This document shows, piece after piece, positions 1 through 9,006 of a stretch of DNA of 64,000 bases. Numbering within the stretch: the stretch's first letter is position 1; every line of letters starts with the position of its first letter. The DNA comes from Deinococcus psychrotolerans (GTDB lineage: Bacteria > Deinococcota > Deinococci > Deinococcales > Deinococcaceae): positions 1-64,000 of the forward strand of contig NZ_CP034186.1 in NCBI RefSeq assembly GCF_003860465.1. The letters run 5' to 3'. Position numbers and translations under genes: made by a program. The notes beneath the pieces are model-generated. The model saw nothing but the letters and a program-made list of their open reading frames with translations, was not told the DNA's origin and ran no database searches.

Positions 1-1422
1 GTGAACGTGCTGTCGAGCGTCTACCTGCGCTACGAACAGGACGTGGTGAGTGCGCGAAGTCGGGGGCGGCAACTCGCCGAGCTGCTGGGCCTTTCGACCC
101 AGGATCAGACCCGCGTGGCGACCGCCGTGTCGGAGCTGGCCCGCAACGCCCTGATGTATGCGGGAGGCGGCCAAGTCGATTACGGCGTGGACGCCGAGGA
201 CGGTGTGAACGTTGGGGACCAGCGGCTCATGGTGCGGGTCAGCGATCAGGGAGCGGGCATAGCTGGACTCGACGAGATTCTGGCCGGAGAGTACGTCTCC
301 CGCACCGGTATGGGGGCAGGGCTGCGTGGGACGCGCCGCCTGATGGATCACTTCCACGTCGTGACAGGACCGTCAGGCACCCAGATCAGTGTCGCCAAGC
401 ATCTACCGCCTGGAGTGACGCTCAGCCCTCATGAGATTGAGCGGTTCCAGGCGGCGCTCGACGAGGCAGGTCCTGTGACCGCAGTTCAGGAATTGCAGCG
501 GCAGAACCAGGAGCTGCTGCGGGCGCTGAGTGACCTGGCCCGCCGCGAGGAGGAACTCGCCAGTCTCAACCGCGAACTTGGAGACACCAACAGAGGCGTC
601 GTTGCCCTTTACAGCGAACTGGAAGACACCGCCTCGCTCCTGCGTGACGCCAGCCGGGAAAAGTCGATGTTTCTCTCGTACGTCAGCCACGAATTCCGGA
701 CGCCGCTGCACTCGATGCTGGGTCTTTCTCGCATGCTCCTGAGTCATGATGACGGCGACCTCTCGGCAGAGCAGGACGAACAGTTAAGACTGCTGCGTTC
801 TTCCGCCGAGGAATTGCTGGTCATGGTCAACGATCTGCTCGACCTGACCAAAGCCGAGACCGGCGGCCGCGAACTGACCCTGGAGCCCCTCGATCTGAGT
901 CAGGTTCTCGGCACCCTGCGTGCCCTCTTCCAGCCCCTCGTCACGCCGTCCGGCCCGCAACTGATCGTTGAGGAACCTCTAACTTCGACGGTGCTGTACA
1001 CCGACGCCAGCAAATTGCATCAGATCCTCCGCAATTTCATCTCGAACGCACTGAAATTCACCCGGTCCGGCGAGGTGCGCGTTTCGACCCGGCGGCTGGA
1101 AGAAGACAGCTGGATCGAATTCTCGGTGCAGGACAGCGGTTCAGGTATCGTCCCTGAAGACCAGGCGAGGCTCTTTCAGGAATTCTCTCAGGTTGGAGTT
1201 CCCGCCTTGCGGACCAGTGAGGGCAGCGGGCTTGGGCTGTCACTCGCCAGTCGCATGGCTACCCTGCTCGGAGGCCGGGTGGGGATGGAAAGCGTCCTGA
1301 ACCAAGGGTCACGCTTCTGGGCAGTGCTGCCGGTCAATTCCGGAACCGAATGTCCGGCCGGCGCGGCACCCTCGTCAGCGACTCCACCGCTCTCTTCAGC
1401 TGACCTGGGAGAGCTGAGATGA
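1..1422 (+). CDS. Sensor histidine kinase with an extra N-terminal RsbT-type ATPase domain
   Basis: Predicted cytoplasmic hybrid-architecture kinase of about 473 residues. Residues ~15-135 look like an HATPase_c_2 (anti-sigma/RsbW-type) domain (SELARNALMYAGG, then DQGAGIAG). A coiled coil at ~165-220 follows. A HisKA domain has the phospho-acceptor His in MFLSYVSHEFRTPL (~residue 230), and a second HATPase_c domain has an N box (NFISNALKFT), a G1 box (DSGSGI, ~378) and a G2 box (GSGLGLSLA, ~405). There is no membrane segment or PAS domain. It overlaps the next gene by 4 bp (ATGA), so the two are translationally coupled and the response regulator is the likely partner. The GTG is the first base of the window; the length fits a full protein, but an upstream start cannot be excluded. 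Confidence 0.85.
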   Translation: MNVLSSVYLRYEQDVVSARSRGRQLAELLGLSTQDQTRVATAVSELARNALMYAGGGQVDYGVDAEDGVNVGDQRLMVRVSDQGAGIAGLDEILAGEYVSRTGMGAGLRGTRRLMDHFHVVTGPSGTQISVAKHLPPGVTLSPHEIERFQAALDEAGPVTAVQELQRQNQELLRALSDLARREEELASLNRELGDTNRGVVALYSELEDTASLLRDASREKSMFLSYVSHEFRTPLHSMLGLSRMLLSHDDGDLSAEQDEQLRLLRSSAEELLVMVNDLLDLTKAETGGRELTLEPLDLSQVLGTLRALFQPLVTPSGPQLIVEEPLTSTVLYTDASKLHQILRNFISNALKFTRSGEVRVSTRRLEEDSWIEFSVQDSGSGIVPEDQARLFQEFSQVGVPALRTSEGSGLGLSLASRMATLLGGRVGMESVLNQGSRFWAVLPVNSGTECPAGAAPSSATPPLSSADLGELR

Positions 1423-2927
1423 CCGGCGCTTTGGCACGCATTCTGGTGGTGGACGACAACGATTCAGGCCGATACGTCACGGTTCACACCCTCAAACGGG
1501 CAGGGTATCTGGTCAGTGAGGCCCGCAGCGGGGCTGAAGCGCTCAGTCTCCTTGTCAACACCAGAGCCGGTATGGAGCATGTCGACGGTGCAGATCAGAT
1601 GGACTTTGAGAGACCGGACCTGATCGTTCTCGATATCAATATGCCCGATATGGACGGCTTCGAGGTTTGCCGCCGCATCAAGGCTGACGTTGGCTCCGCC
1701 CAAATCCCGGTTCTGATGGCCTCGGCTTCCTACCTGACGGCGGAGAACACCGCGTATGGTCTGGATCTCGGGGCGGACGCGTACCTAGCTCATCCTATCG
1801 AGCCGTCGGTGCTCATCGCCACGCTCCGGGCGCTGCTGCGGGTGCGGGCGGCCGAAGCGGAGGTGCGGCAACTCAACCTGACATTGGAGCGCCGGGTTCT
1901 GGAGCGTACCGGGGAACTTCAGCGGCTCAGCGAGGAATTGCAGGTACAGGTCAGGGAACTCGAAGAACGAAACACCGAAGCCAAGGTGCTCAGCGAGATG
2001 AGCGAGATGCTCCAGGCGTGCTTCAGCTTCAGCGAAATCGAGCAGGTCGTCGCTCTGCACGTCGCCCTCCTGTTCCCTGGCGTACCGGGGAAGCTGTACT
2101 CGTACGGCGCTTCCAAGGATGGCCTCGAGGAACTCGTCGCCTGGAACGGCAAGTCCACGAGCACGTCTCTGTTCGGGCCGGAGGAATGCTGGGGATTGAG
2201 ACGCGGCCGGCTGTTCGCCTCGGTGGAGGGCGAACTGAACTGCCATCACCACCAGACCACCGGATCGACCCTGTGCGTTCCGATGCTCGCGCAGGGCGAT
2301 ACGGTCGGGCTGCTGTACCTCGAAAGGGAGACGGCATTCCCGCAACGGCAGCAGCGTCTGGCGCAGACGGTCGCGGACATGGTGGCGCTCGCGATGGTCA
2401 ACCTGCGTCTCCGCGAGACGCTTCGGCAGCAGTCGATCAGAGATCCGTTGACCGGGCTGTTCAACAGGCGCTACTTGGAAGAGACCTTTGAGCGCGAGTT
2501 GCGCCGCTCCGAGCGCAAAGGTGAGGCGATCGGGCTGATCATGCTGGACGTCGACCGGTTCAAGGTGTTCAACGACACGCATGGACATGAGGCGGGCGAC
2601 GTGCTGCTCAAAGCGTTGGGTGGGGTGCTCCGCGAGAGCGTGCGGGCAGAGGACGTCGCTTGCCGGTACGGAGGTGAGGAATTTACGTTGCTGCTGCCCG
2701 GGGCCAATCAGCAGCAGACATTCGACCGTGCTGAGCAGATCCGGGAAGCGATTGTCCGGTTAAAGGTCACGAATCAGGGCAAGGTTCTGGAGGGTGTGAG
2801 CGCCTCGCTGGGGGTAGCGACGTTCCCGCAACATGGGAGAGAACTGGCGGTGCTGGTGCGGGCCGCAGACCTGGCGCTGTACCGGGCGAAGCGCGAGGGC
2901 CGCAACCGCGTTGTGAACGCTGAGTAG
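1419..2927 (+). CDS. Response regulator diguanylate cyclase (REC-GAF-GGDEF)
   Basis: Predicted to make c-di-GMP on a phosphorelay signal. An N-terminal receiver domain has the acidic pocket at D12/D13 and phospho-acceptor D72 in LDINMPDMDG. A coiled linker (~145-195) and a GAF-like domain (~195-330) come next. The C-terminal GGDEF domain has an intact active site GGEEF (418-422) and an inhibitory I-site RAED (409-412) exactly five residues upstream, so product inhibition is expected. An oddity is that the usual Lys-Pro of the receiver domain reads His-Pro (AHPIEP, ~124-129), so phosphorylation-dependent switching may be altered. It starts at the ATGA overlap with the kinase, its probable partner. 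Confidence 0.9.
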   Translation: MTGALARILVVDDNDSGRYVTVHTLKRAGYLVSEARSGAEALSLLVNTRAGMEHVDGADQMDFERPDLIVLDINMPDMDGFEVCRRIKADVGSAQIPVLMASASYLTAENTAYGLDLGADAYLAHPIEPSVLIATLRALLRVRAAEAEVRQLNLTLERRVLERTGELQRLSEELQVQVRELEERNTEAKVLSEMSEMLQACFSFSEIEQVVALHVALLFPGVPGKLYSYGASKDGLEELVAWNGKSTSTSLFGPEECWGLRRGRLFASVEGELNCHHHQTTGSTLCVPMLAQGDTVGLLYLERETAFPQRQQRLAQTVADMVALAMVNLRLRETLRQQSIRDPLTGLFNRRYLEETFERELRRSERKGEAIGLIMLDVDRFKVFNDTHGHEAGDVLLKALGGVLRESVRAEDVACRYGGEEFTLLLPGANQQQTFDRAEQIREAIVRLKVTNQGKVLEGVSASLGVATFPQHGRELAVLVRAADLALYRAKREGRNRVVNAE

Positions 2928-2948
2928 TCGGTCTCGGCATGTTGAGCG

Positions 2949-4378
2949 GTTGTGTTGCCTTAACTACAATGCCAGTAAGTTAAGAAGGGAGAGGGGCACT
3001 GGCACGTACTTCCCTTGGATAGCGGGTCATCTTGATTTTGACGACTCGAGGGTACGAGCGAGGTCGTCTTGCTGGAAGTACGAGCAACGCGATGTCACTG
3101 GTCAGTTGTTCCAGATACTGTGGTAAACGACCTACGCTCACCACCCACGCGCTGAGCCACAACGTCCGGATCAGCAGCAGACTGGTCCGGTACGAAATTC
3201 GTAAAGGACTGACCTCCAGGTGATCGGCCACCCGGGCCATGTCCAGACGCACCAGGTTGTACACCACGGCCAGCGCGAACAGTTCCTGCCGAATGCGGTC
3301 TGGTGTCTGGGAGCGCAACGCCTCCAATCGCTCCAGAGTATGCATATGGAGCTCGTCAAATCCAGTTTCGAGTTCCCAGCGCTGGTGGTAGAGCTCAATG
3401 ATTTCAGCCGCTGGGTAGCGCTCGGCGTCCAACATCGACGTCAGCAGCCACTGTGGCTTGAAGCCCGGAAACTGGTAGCAGATGACGCGGATCCGCATGC
3501 TGCGGGGCAAGGTAGGGTCAGACCTGCGCGCAGGTCTGCGAAAGGGAACTTCAGCGATAACCTCATTCGATCCCAGGATTTCCAACACCGTCCACACCGG
3601 GTTGCTTTTAGCTCGTACGAGCCAGTGCCGCTCTTCGCCCCGCTGCTGATGGCGGTAAAACCGCCTGTAGTCCAAGAGCCCCCGGTCGACTATCAGCACA
3701 CAGTGGTCGGGCAGGTGTTCATCGAAGCCGCTGGAGAGCGATTCCTCGCTCTCCGTGTACGCGCTGACCTTCAGATCCAGCAGGAAATGCGACCCGAGCG
3801 CCATCAGACCAACGACCCTCGCTTGCGGATATGCACTCTCGCGGTGTGCACCACTCGAAGGCAGAGTGAAATGCGCGCGATTCTCGTCACTGTCCGGTAC
3901 CCGGAGAGTCGTGCCATCAATGCCGAGTACCGCCCGGTTGGCGTCAAGCTGCTCGCGACCATGACGAGTGAAAACAGCATCGAACAGGTGTTTGAGGGGG
4001 CGATTTCCAGTCGTCGCGTGCCTGTACCAGGCCCGCCGAACTGATCGTCGTCTTCCCGGTGTGATCAGGGAGGATCAGATGCAAATGGTCACACACCACC
4101 TGAATTGACCGGTCACGCAAGAGCGCCATGCCAAGCATCAGCCTACGGCCCGTTCTGCGGGGAGCTTTCGGCGACGAACTGAAGCGTTCCCCGTAGCCTC
4201 AAGGGCTTGCGTCACCAACGTAGCATTGAGGCTCGTCGCGAAGGTGGCGAGATGATCGAGTGGCTGATTGCGGGCCGTGGTCAGGAATGCGGTGCCAAGA
4301 TTCATCCTTCATCTTGATACCATCGTCAGTCCGCCCAAACCCCTTAACTTACTGGCATTGGGCTTAAGACAACACAAC
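2949..4378. mobile_element. IS4-family insertion sequence, decayed
   Basis: Element of about 1.43 kb bounded by ~36-bp terminal inverted repeats. The left end (2949-2984) begins GTTGTGTTGCCTTAACTAC, and the right end (4343-4378) read on the other strand begins GTTGTGTTGTCTTAAGCCC; both end in AATGCCAGTAAGTTAAG. The match may extend a few bases outward (GAGC). No clear target duplication is visible. The stop codon of the transposase lies inside the left repeat. Confidence 0.8.
2980..4305 (-). pseudogene. IS4-family transposase, two frameshifts
   Basis: The intact 274-codon 3' part (from 3804) has the IS4 signature Y-x2-R-x3-E (YHQRWELETGF) and upstream acidic motifs such as VDRGLLDYR. The 5' part is in other frames: an ATG at 4305 opens MNLGTAFLTTARN and runs to about 4146. 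The frame then shifts to MLGMALLRDRS...LVQARDDWK, and near 4010 shifts again to PLKHLFDAVFTRHGREQLDANRAVLGID, which joins the main ORF. Two single-base losses explain the pattern. The element should not move by itself. Confidence 0.75.
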
Positions 4379-4533
4379 TGCTCTCACTCAGCGTCAAAAT
4401 AACTTGAAACCTTCCTGACTACTGAGAAGATAAACACGGGGGGGGAATTTAGTCACATCTCCGAATGTTGTTCCATTGACCAGCCCCTGTTCGACTTTGC
4501 GGTGGCCTTGAGAAGAACTTTTGTTCTCGCTTA
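4379..4533. other. Gap between IS4 element and 3' end of the sugar operon
   Basis: No gene is seen. A short imperfect hairpin around 4509-4530 (AGAAC ... GTTCT) just beyond the last operon stop could be a weak terminator for the minus strand, but it lacks a convincing U tract. Confidence 0.3.
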
Positions 4534-5838
4534 TCATTCGCGCCGCTCTGCCACGCTCAGAACGGTAGGATCCATGTCCACGACCATCCCACCCGCTCTC
4601 GCCCGCTCCGCAGCGAAAACCATCAGATGGCTTTCCAGCGTTTCCTGTGGCCCACTCAGAATCAAGCCAGGATCGTTCCGTCTTATTGCGGTCAGAAACG
4701 CCGCCATCAGCCCATCGTCGCCGCCGCCGTGCCCTGAGAGGATGCTGCCGTCTGAGGCAATATCGGTGTCCAGCACTGAGGTTTCGCCTGTTAGGAAATC
4801 ATAGATCTCAATCTTTTGGCTGTCGCCGTAAAGTTCACCCTTCGTGCCAAAAATTCGGGTTTCGCGCCCCCGTGCGCGGGTGAAGGCGGTCATGGTGAAG
4901 CTGGCCGTCACACCGCCCTTGAACTCGAAGTTGACCACCTGATGATCGACCACGTCGTTGTCGCAGGCGTAGACACACCGCCCATAGGGGCCGTCCCGCA
5001 GGGCTGCTGTCACGCCTTCATAGGTGATGTCAGAGGTGATGACATTGAGCGGCCATTCAGTGTTTCCGGCCTCCAGTTGGCCCAGGTAGTAGCGCTTGGC
5101 CGAGTAAGGGCAGGCGTTTTCGATCTCCGGCGGGCAGTCCACACAACGGTCCGCCGCGCCCGCTGGTTGTTCCTCGCGGCGAAAGTGCTTGAGGCTGCCG
5201 AAGGACGACACGCGCTGACAGGGCAAGCCCACCACGTAGCGCAGCCAGTCCAGATCGTGACACGCCTTGGACAGCAGCATCGGACTGCTCTGCTCGGTAT
5301 TTCGCCAGTGGCCACGCACGAATGAGTGCGCCTGGTGCCAGTAGCCGACGGGTTCCAGATGCTCCACGCTGACGATCTCACCGATGGTTCCGGCGTTGAG
5401 CACCGCCTTCAGTGCCTGGGTGTAGGCGGTGTAGCGCAGGACGTGGCAGACCCCTAGCATGACGCCGTGTTGCTCGGCAGCAGCAATGATGCGGCGGCAG
5501 CCCTCCTCGTCGGGGGCCATCGGTTTTTCCAGCAGCAGGTGATAGCCGAGGGCGGCGGCGGCTTCCACCGGGGCGACATGATCGGCGTCCTGGGTGGTGA
5601 TCACGGCCACGTCAGCGAGTTTCGGCTGCTTCAGCGCCTCGCGCCAGTCGGTAAAAACCCGTTCGGGCGGTAGATTATGCAGCTTAGCGAAGTCAGCACG
5701 GCGTCTAGCATCTGGCTCAGCCACTGCCACCACTATCCCTTCCTCTGAATGGCCGAGTGTGTATTCGGCGTAGATCCGGCCCCGGCTGCCTGCACCCAGA
5801 ATCAGCAGCGTGACCGGTTGTGTGGCTGGCCCACTCAT
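4534..5838 (-). CDS. Gfo/Idh/MocA family oxidoreductase
   Basis: Protein of 434 residues with an N-terminal Rossmann fold (VTLLILGAGSRGRIYAEY) and the family motif EKPMA (~105) that ends the dinucleotide domain. It has a Cys-rich insert CVDCPPEIENACPYS, seen in a sub-branch of the family. The family covers NAD(P)-dependent sugar and inositol dehydrogenases and the GH109 alpha-N-acetylgalactosaminidases. It is the last gene of the galactosamine operon, with start and upstream stop sharing ATGA. A role in oxidising or hydrolysing a galactosamine derivative is inferred from context; the exact reaction cannot be read from the sequence. Confidence 0.85.
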   Translation of the reverse strand: MSGPATQPVTLLILGAGSRGRIYAEYTLGHSEEGIVVAVAEPDARRRADFAKLHNLPPERVFTDWREALKQPKLADVAVITTQDADHVAPVEAAAALGYHLLLEKPMAPDEEGCRRIIAAAEQHGVMLGVCHVLRYTAYTQALKAVLNAGTIGEIVSVEHLEPVGYWHQAHSFVRGHWRNTEQSSPMLLSKACHDLDWLRYVVGLPCQRVSSFGSLKHFRREEQPAGAADRCVDCPPEIENACPYSAKRYYLGQLEAGNTEWPLNVITSDITYEGVTAALRDGPYGRCVYACDNDVVDHQVVNFEFKGGVTASFTMTAFTRARGRETRIFGTKGELYGDSQKIEIYDFLTGETSVLDTDIASDGSILSGHGGGDDGLMAAFLTAIRRNDPGLILSGPQETLESHLMVFAAERARAGGMVVDMDPTVLSVAERRE

Positions 5839-7169
5839 ACGCCCACCGATTCGCGCAGGTAGCTGGGGAGGTCGGCTTGCTCCACTTCCACCAGTTCGGC
5901 GAACATGGCGCGAATCTCGTCTAGTGAACAGACAGCGGCGGTCAGGGGGTCAAGCATCAGCGCCTGCACGGCCAGGTCGTGGTTTTCTTGAATGACCGAG
6001 TCGGCCAGCAGGCTGTGAACGGCCATGTGCGAACGGTTCAGCGCGGCCAGCGCTTCAGGCAGGCGTCCGTACGGCTGTGGATGAATACCCTGCGCGTCTA
6101 CCGTACAGCCTACCTCCACTACGCCGTCCTGGGACAAATTGTCGATCAGTCGGGTGTTTGGCAGATTGCAGGTGATCTGCTGCGGGCGGTCGAGCACCAT
6201 GCCTTCGATGATGTTAGAGGCAAATTCCGGACTACGAGTCATATCGATAGCGGTTTCTCCAGCCTTCTCGCGGGCGATCAGATCGGCCACCTGGGCCTGA
6301 TGCTCATCGCGCCAGCGGGGCCAGTTGTGGGCGTAGAAGCCACTCTCGCCCTTGTATTCGGGCCGAGTAAACTGCGCCAACAGATCGGGGCGTTTGCGGA
6401 AATACGGCACGTACTCCGAGAAATGCCCGCTGGACTCGGTGGGAAAGGCCCCGAAATGCTTGAGCATCTCGAAACGGATGATGTCCTGCTCGTAGATTTC
6501 CGGTTTCAGCATCGCCGCCCGAAGTTTAGGCATCACATCCTGGCCCTTCCAGCCCAGCTCGGTAAACCACGACAGGTGATTGACCCCGGCGCAGCGGTAG
6601 GTCAGCTCGGCGGCGGGCAGGTTCAGGTATCCGGCCAACTCGGCCAGCGTGTTCTGAATGGAGTGGCACAGCCCATAGACCTTGAGACTGGAAGCCCGCA
6701 CCGAGAGCAGCACCAAAGCGCTCATCGGGTTGGTGTAACTCATGACCACCGCCTGTGGAGCCAGCCGCTCGATGTCGCGCAGAATGCCCAGCCAGGCGGG
6801 GGCCGTCCGCAGGAACTTCATCACGCCGCCGGGGCCGGTGGTGTCGCCGATACACTGATCCACGCCGTAGTTCATGGGAATGTCATAGTCGTGCCGGACA
6901 TTGCCCAACCCCGAAACCTCGATGGTATTGATAACGAAATCGGTGCCGGGCAGGAGTTCCAGGCGGTTTGTGGATGACGTGACCGTGAACAGCTTGCCAC
7001 TGCGCTTTACCGTCAGTTCAGCGAGTTCATGGCCCTGCTCGAGCCGCACCGGGTCAATGTCGATTAAAGCGAACTCACCCGTGTCCAGGCCGTCAATGGC
7101 GAGAACGTCGGTGATCATCTGCTGGGCGAAGACGGCGCTTCCGGCACCGATAATAGCAATTTTGGTCAT
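5835..7169 (-). CDS. GH4 family alpha-galactosidase/alpha-glucosidase (MelA-like)
   Basis: NAD- and metal-dependent glycosidase of 444 residues. The N-terminus KIAIIGAGSAVFAQQMI is the GH4 Rossmann start. The metal-site Cys-His pair is in GLCHS (~176), followed by GVNHLSWF (~197). The length is normal for GH4 (430-480). GH4 enzymes use an oxidation/elimination mechanism on alpha- or beta-glycosides and usually act in the cytoplasm, so this one probably trims imported short oligosaccharides. Its neighbours suggest alpha-linked galactosaminyl substrates; that specificity is inference. It overlaps the oxidoreductase by 4 bp and follows the secreted GH114 protein by a gap of 35 bp. Confidence 0.88.
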   Translation of the reverse strand: MTKIAIIGAGSAVFAQQMITDVLAIDGLDTGEFALIDIDPVRLEQGHELAELTVKRSGKLFTVTSSTNRLELLPGTDFVINTIEVSGLGNVRHDYDIPMNYGVDQCIGDTTGPGGVMKFLRTAPAWLGILRDIERLAPQAVVMSYTNPMSALVLLSVRASSLKVYGLCHSIQNTLAELAGYLNLPAAELTYRCAGVNHLSWFTELGWKGQDVMPKLRAAMLKPEIYEQDIIRFEMLKHFGAFPTESSGHFSEYVPYFRKRPDLLAQFTRPEYKGESGFYAHNWPRWRDEHQAQVADLIAREKAGETAIDMTRSPEFASNIIEGMVLDRPQQITCNLPNTRLIDNLSQDGVVEVGCTVDAQGIHPQPYGRLPEALAALNRSHMAVHSLLADSVIQENHDLAVQALMLDPLTAAVCSLDEIRAMFAELVEVEQADLPSYLRESVGV

Positions 7170-7204
7170 GCAGCACAGCTCCAGAGGGGAAAGATCAGCT
7201 CAGC

Positions 7205-8125
7205 TCACCACGAGCCAAAGCGGGCGAGAGGTTCGGCAAGGTTGACGTCCAGATCAGTGAGAATGACGTTCAGGTGCAACTTGGACGCGGTTTTTTTGTG
7301 CGCCGCTGTGACGAAGCTCGCAGGCTCGTATTCCACGATGTAAATGGCCTTGCCCGCATCTGCAAAGGGCTTGAGTAGCCCACATTCGCCCATGCTCAGG
7401 CATTCCTCGTTAAGTGCGCCGTCATAGGTGCTGACCAGTGTCGACGCCTGATTCAAATCGTTTTTGAGCAGCGCAGCGAGGCCGAAGCCGTGGGCTGTGT
7501 CCACCGTCCAGCGGTTGTAGACAAGCTGATCGGCGGCGCTGATGGCGTTTTCCCGTGTGCCTGCCGGGGCTTTCTGGCTCACGTCGTTACTCCAGGCGTC
7601 CACGTTATCTGGCTCCACCGCCTGACAGCCCTTGCTCTGAGCGAGCTTGAGGCGAGCCGTCATCACGGCTTTGATGGTGGCAATGCGTGCAGACCTGGAC
7701 TGTGTAAATTCAGACTGGCCGAAGCCCCGGATGTCCAGCCACTTCTCGCCCTCCCAGATTTCGCCGCCCCCGCGCCCGACTTCGCCCAAATTCAGCGACA
7801 CAGTCAGCAGCTTACTGCTGTCTACGTCTGTCCGGTACGACTCGGAGGTGCCCGCGCTGTAATAGCAGATGACGTAGCGCCCCGCCTTCCTCAAACGGGC
7901 GATACTGGCGGCCTTCACGTCCAGCAGATCGAGGCTGATAACGGTACCGGAAGGTGTGGCTCCGGCGTTGAGGCGCTTGGTGTTGTCGGCCCCGATGGCG
8001 TACATCCAAGCGGCTTGAACGGGTGGTCGAACTGACAGGGCCACGCCTTCAGCTGGCCCGGCTAGCCCAATAGAGGTGACCAGAAGCGCCACCAGCAGTA
8101 TCCGAACGGCCACCAGCCGTGTCAC
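7205..8125 (-). CDS. Secreted GH114 endo-alpha-1,4-polygalactosaminidase-like protein
   Basis: Protein of 306 residues with a signal peptide (RILLVALLVTSIGLAGPAEG). The body is a TIM-barrel type GH114: YVICYYSAGTSESYR on an early strand, KGCQAVEPDNVDAW carrying the conserved acidic residues, LVSTYDGALNEEC, and AIYIVEYE near the end. Members cleave alpha-1,4-linked galactosamine polymers. The GTG start shares GTGA with the stop of the upstream kinase, so it is coupled to cytoplasmic catabolic genes although its product is exported. It is the second GH114-type protein of this operon. Confidence 0.88.
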   Translation of the reverse strand: MTRLVAVRILLVALLVTSIGLAGPAEGVALSVRPPVQAAWMYAIGADNTKRLNAGATPSGTVISLDLLDVKAASIARLRKAGRYVICYYSAGTSESYRTDVDSSKLLTVSLNLGEVGRGGGEIWEGEKWLDIRGFGQSEFTQSRSARIATIKAVMTARLKLAQSKGCQAVEPDNVDAWSNDVSQKAPAGTRENAISAADQLVYNRWTVDTAHGFGLAALLKNDLNQASTLVSTYDGALNEECLSMGECGLLKPFADAGKAIYIVEYEPASFVTAAHKKTASKLHLNVILTDLDVNLAEPLARFGSW

Positions 8126-9006
8126 GCCGGGATCAGCAACCGGGTCTGGGCTACCAGTTCACGCGCCGCTCTCATCCGGAACTTCAGTGGCCCGCCCAGC
8201 ATTGCGTTGGCGCTGCCCGCTGCCACCGCAAGCCGTAGGGCGTCGGGAACGGACTCACCAGCCTGCCGTGCCCACAAAAAGGTTCCAAGCAGCGTGTCAC
8301 CGCTGCCCACCGGATTTTTCGCGTCAATGTGCGGAGCCTCGACTTCCCAGACCTCTTCACCGACGAAGGCCGCGCCGCGCTCGCCCCGTGTCAGCAAGAC
8401 TTGAACCCCGCTGCGGCGGTACAGCTCACGGGCAGAATCCAGCGTGCCGCTGCCAGTCAGCCCTTCCAGCTCGTGTTCGTTGGGCTTGATCAGGCTGGCC
8501 CCAGCTTCCACGGCGGCTTCCAAGCCCACGCCGCTGCCGTCCACCACTGGCCTGTCCAGGCCAAGCAGCATGTCCAGAAATCCCGCCCTCGGCGTTCCCG
8601 GCGCGAGGCTGCCGCACACCACCACCTGCCCTTCCGGCAAGCGCTTGAGCAGGTGAACCACCGCTTCCGGCTGATACGGGGGGCCAGCCTCATTGATCTC
8701 GGTGGGGTGGCTGTCACCGCTCAGCAGGGCCTGGCATTCACGGGTCTCGCCCTCGCCGTCTTCCAGCACGCCCATCAGGCCCTCAGCGTTCAGCAGGGCG
8801 CGGAAATATTGGCCATTGAAACCGCCTATTACGCCCGCCACGCAGCTCTGGCCGCCGAAGGCCCGCACCGCCCGCGCCAAGTTCACGCCCTTGCCCCCGG
8901 CGGCCACCGTCAGTCCCGTGACGCGGTGAAGCTGGCCCGGTACGAGGGGGCGGTTCAGGGTCATCGTCCGGTCCAGCGACAGGTTGGGGGTCAGGGCGAC
9001 GATCAT
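8122..9006 (-). CDS. PfkB-family sugar-phosphate kinase (1-phosphofructokinase/tagatose-6-phosphate kinase type)
   Basis: Protein of 294 residues. It has the N-terminal substrate region ALTPNLSLDRTM, the glycine-rich GGKGVNLARA motif, LIKPNEHELEGL, and the catalytic signature NPVGSGDTLLGTF with its base Asp near residue 247. This subfamily phosphorylates C1 of fructose-1-P-type or tagatose-6-phosphate substrates. It lies directly after a tagatose-bisphosphate-type aldolase (ATGA overlap), so tagatose-6-phosphate to tagatose-1,6-bisphosphate is the best reading. Fructose-1-phosphate kinase is the alternative. Confidence 0.87.
   Translation of the reverse strand: MIVALTPNLSLDRTMTLNRPLVPGQLHRVTGLTVAAGGKGVNLARAVRAFGGQSCVAGVIGGFNGQYFRALLNAEGLMGVLEDGEGETRECQALLSGDSHPTEINEAGPPYQPEAVVHLLKRLPEGQVVVCGSLAPGTPRAGFLDMLLGLDRPVVDGSGVGLEAAVEAGASLIKPNEHELEGLTGSGTLDSARELYRRSGVQVLLTRGERGAAFVGEEVWEVEAPHIDAKNPVGSGDTLLGTFLWARQAGESVPDALRLAVAAGSANAMLGGPLKFRMRAARELVAQTRLLIPA

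Noticed and set aside
3220..4044. 274-codon plus-strand open frame
   Set aside because: Antisense to the IS4 transposase. No motif; the transposase strand has the family signature.
5979..6977. 332-codon plus-strand open frame
   Set aside because: Antisense to the GH4 gene, with typical shadow composition.
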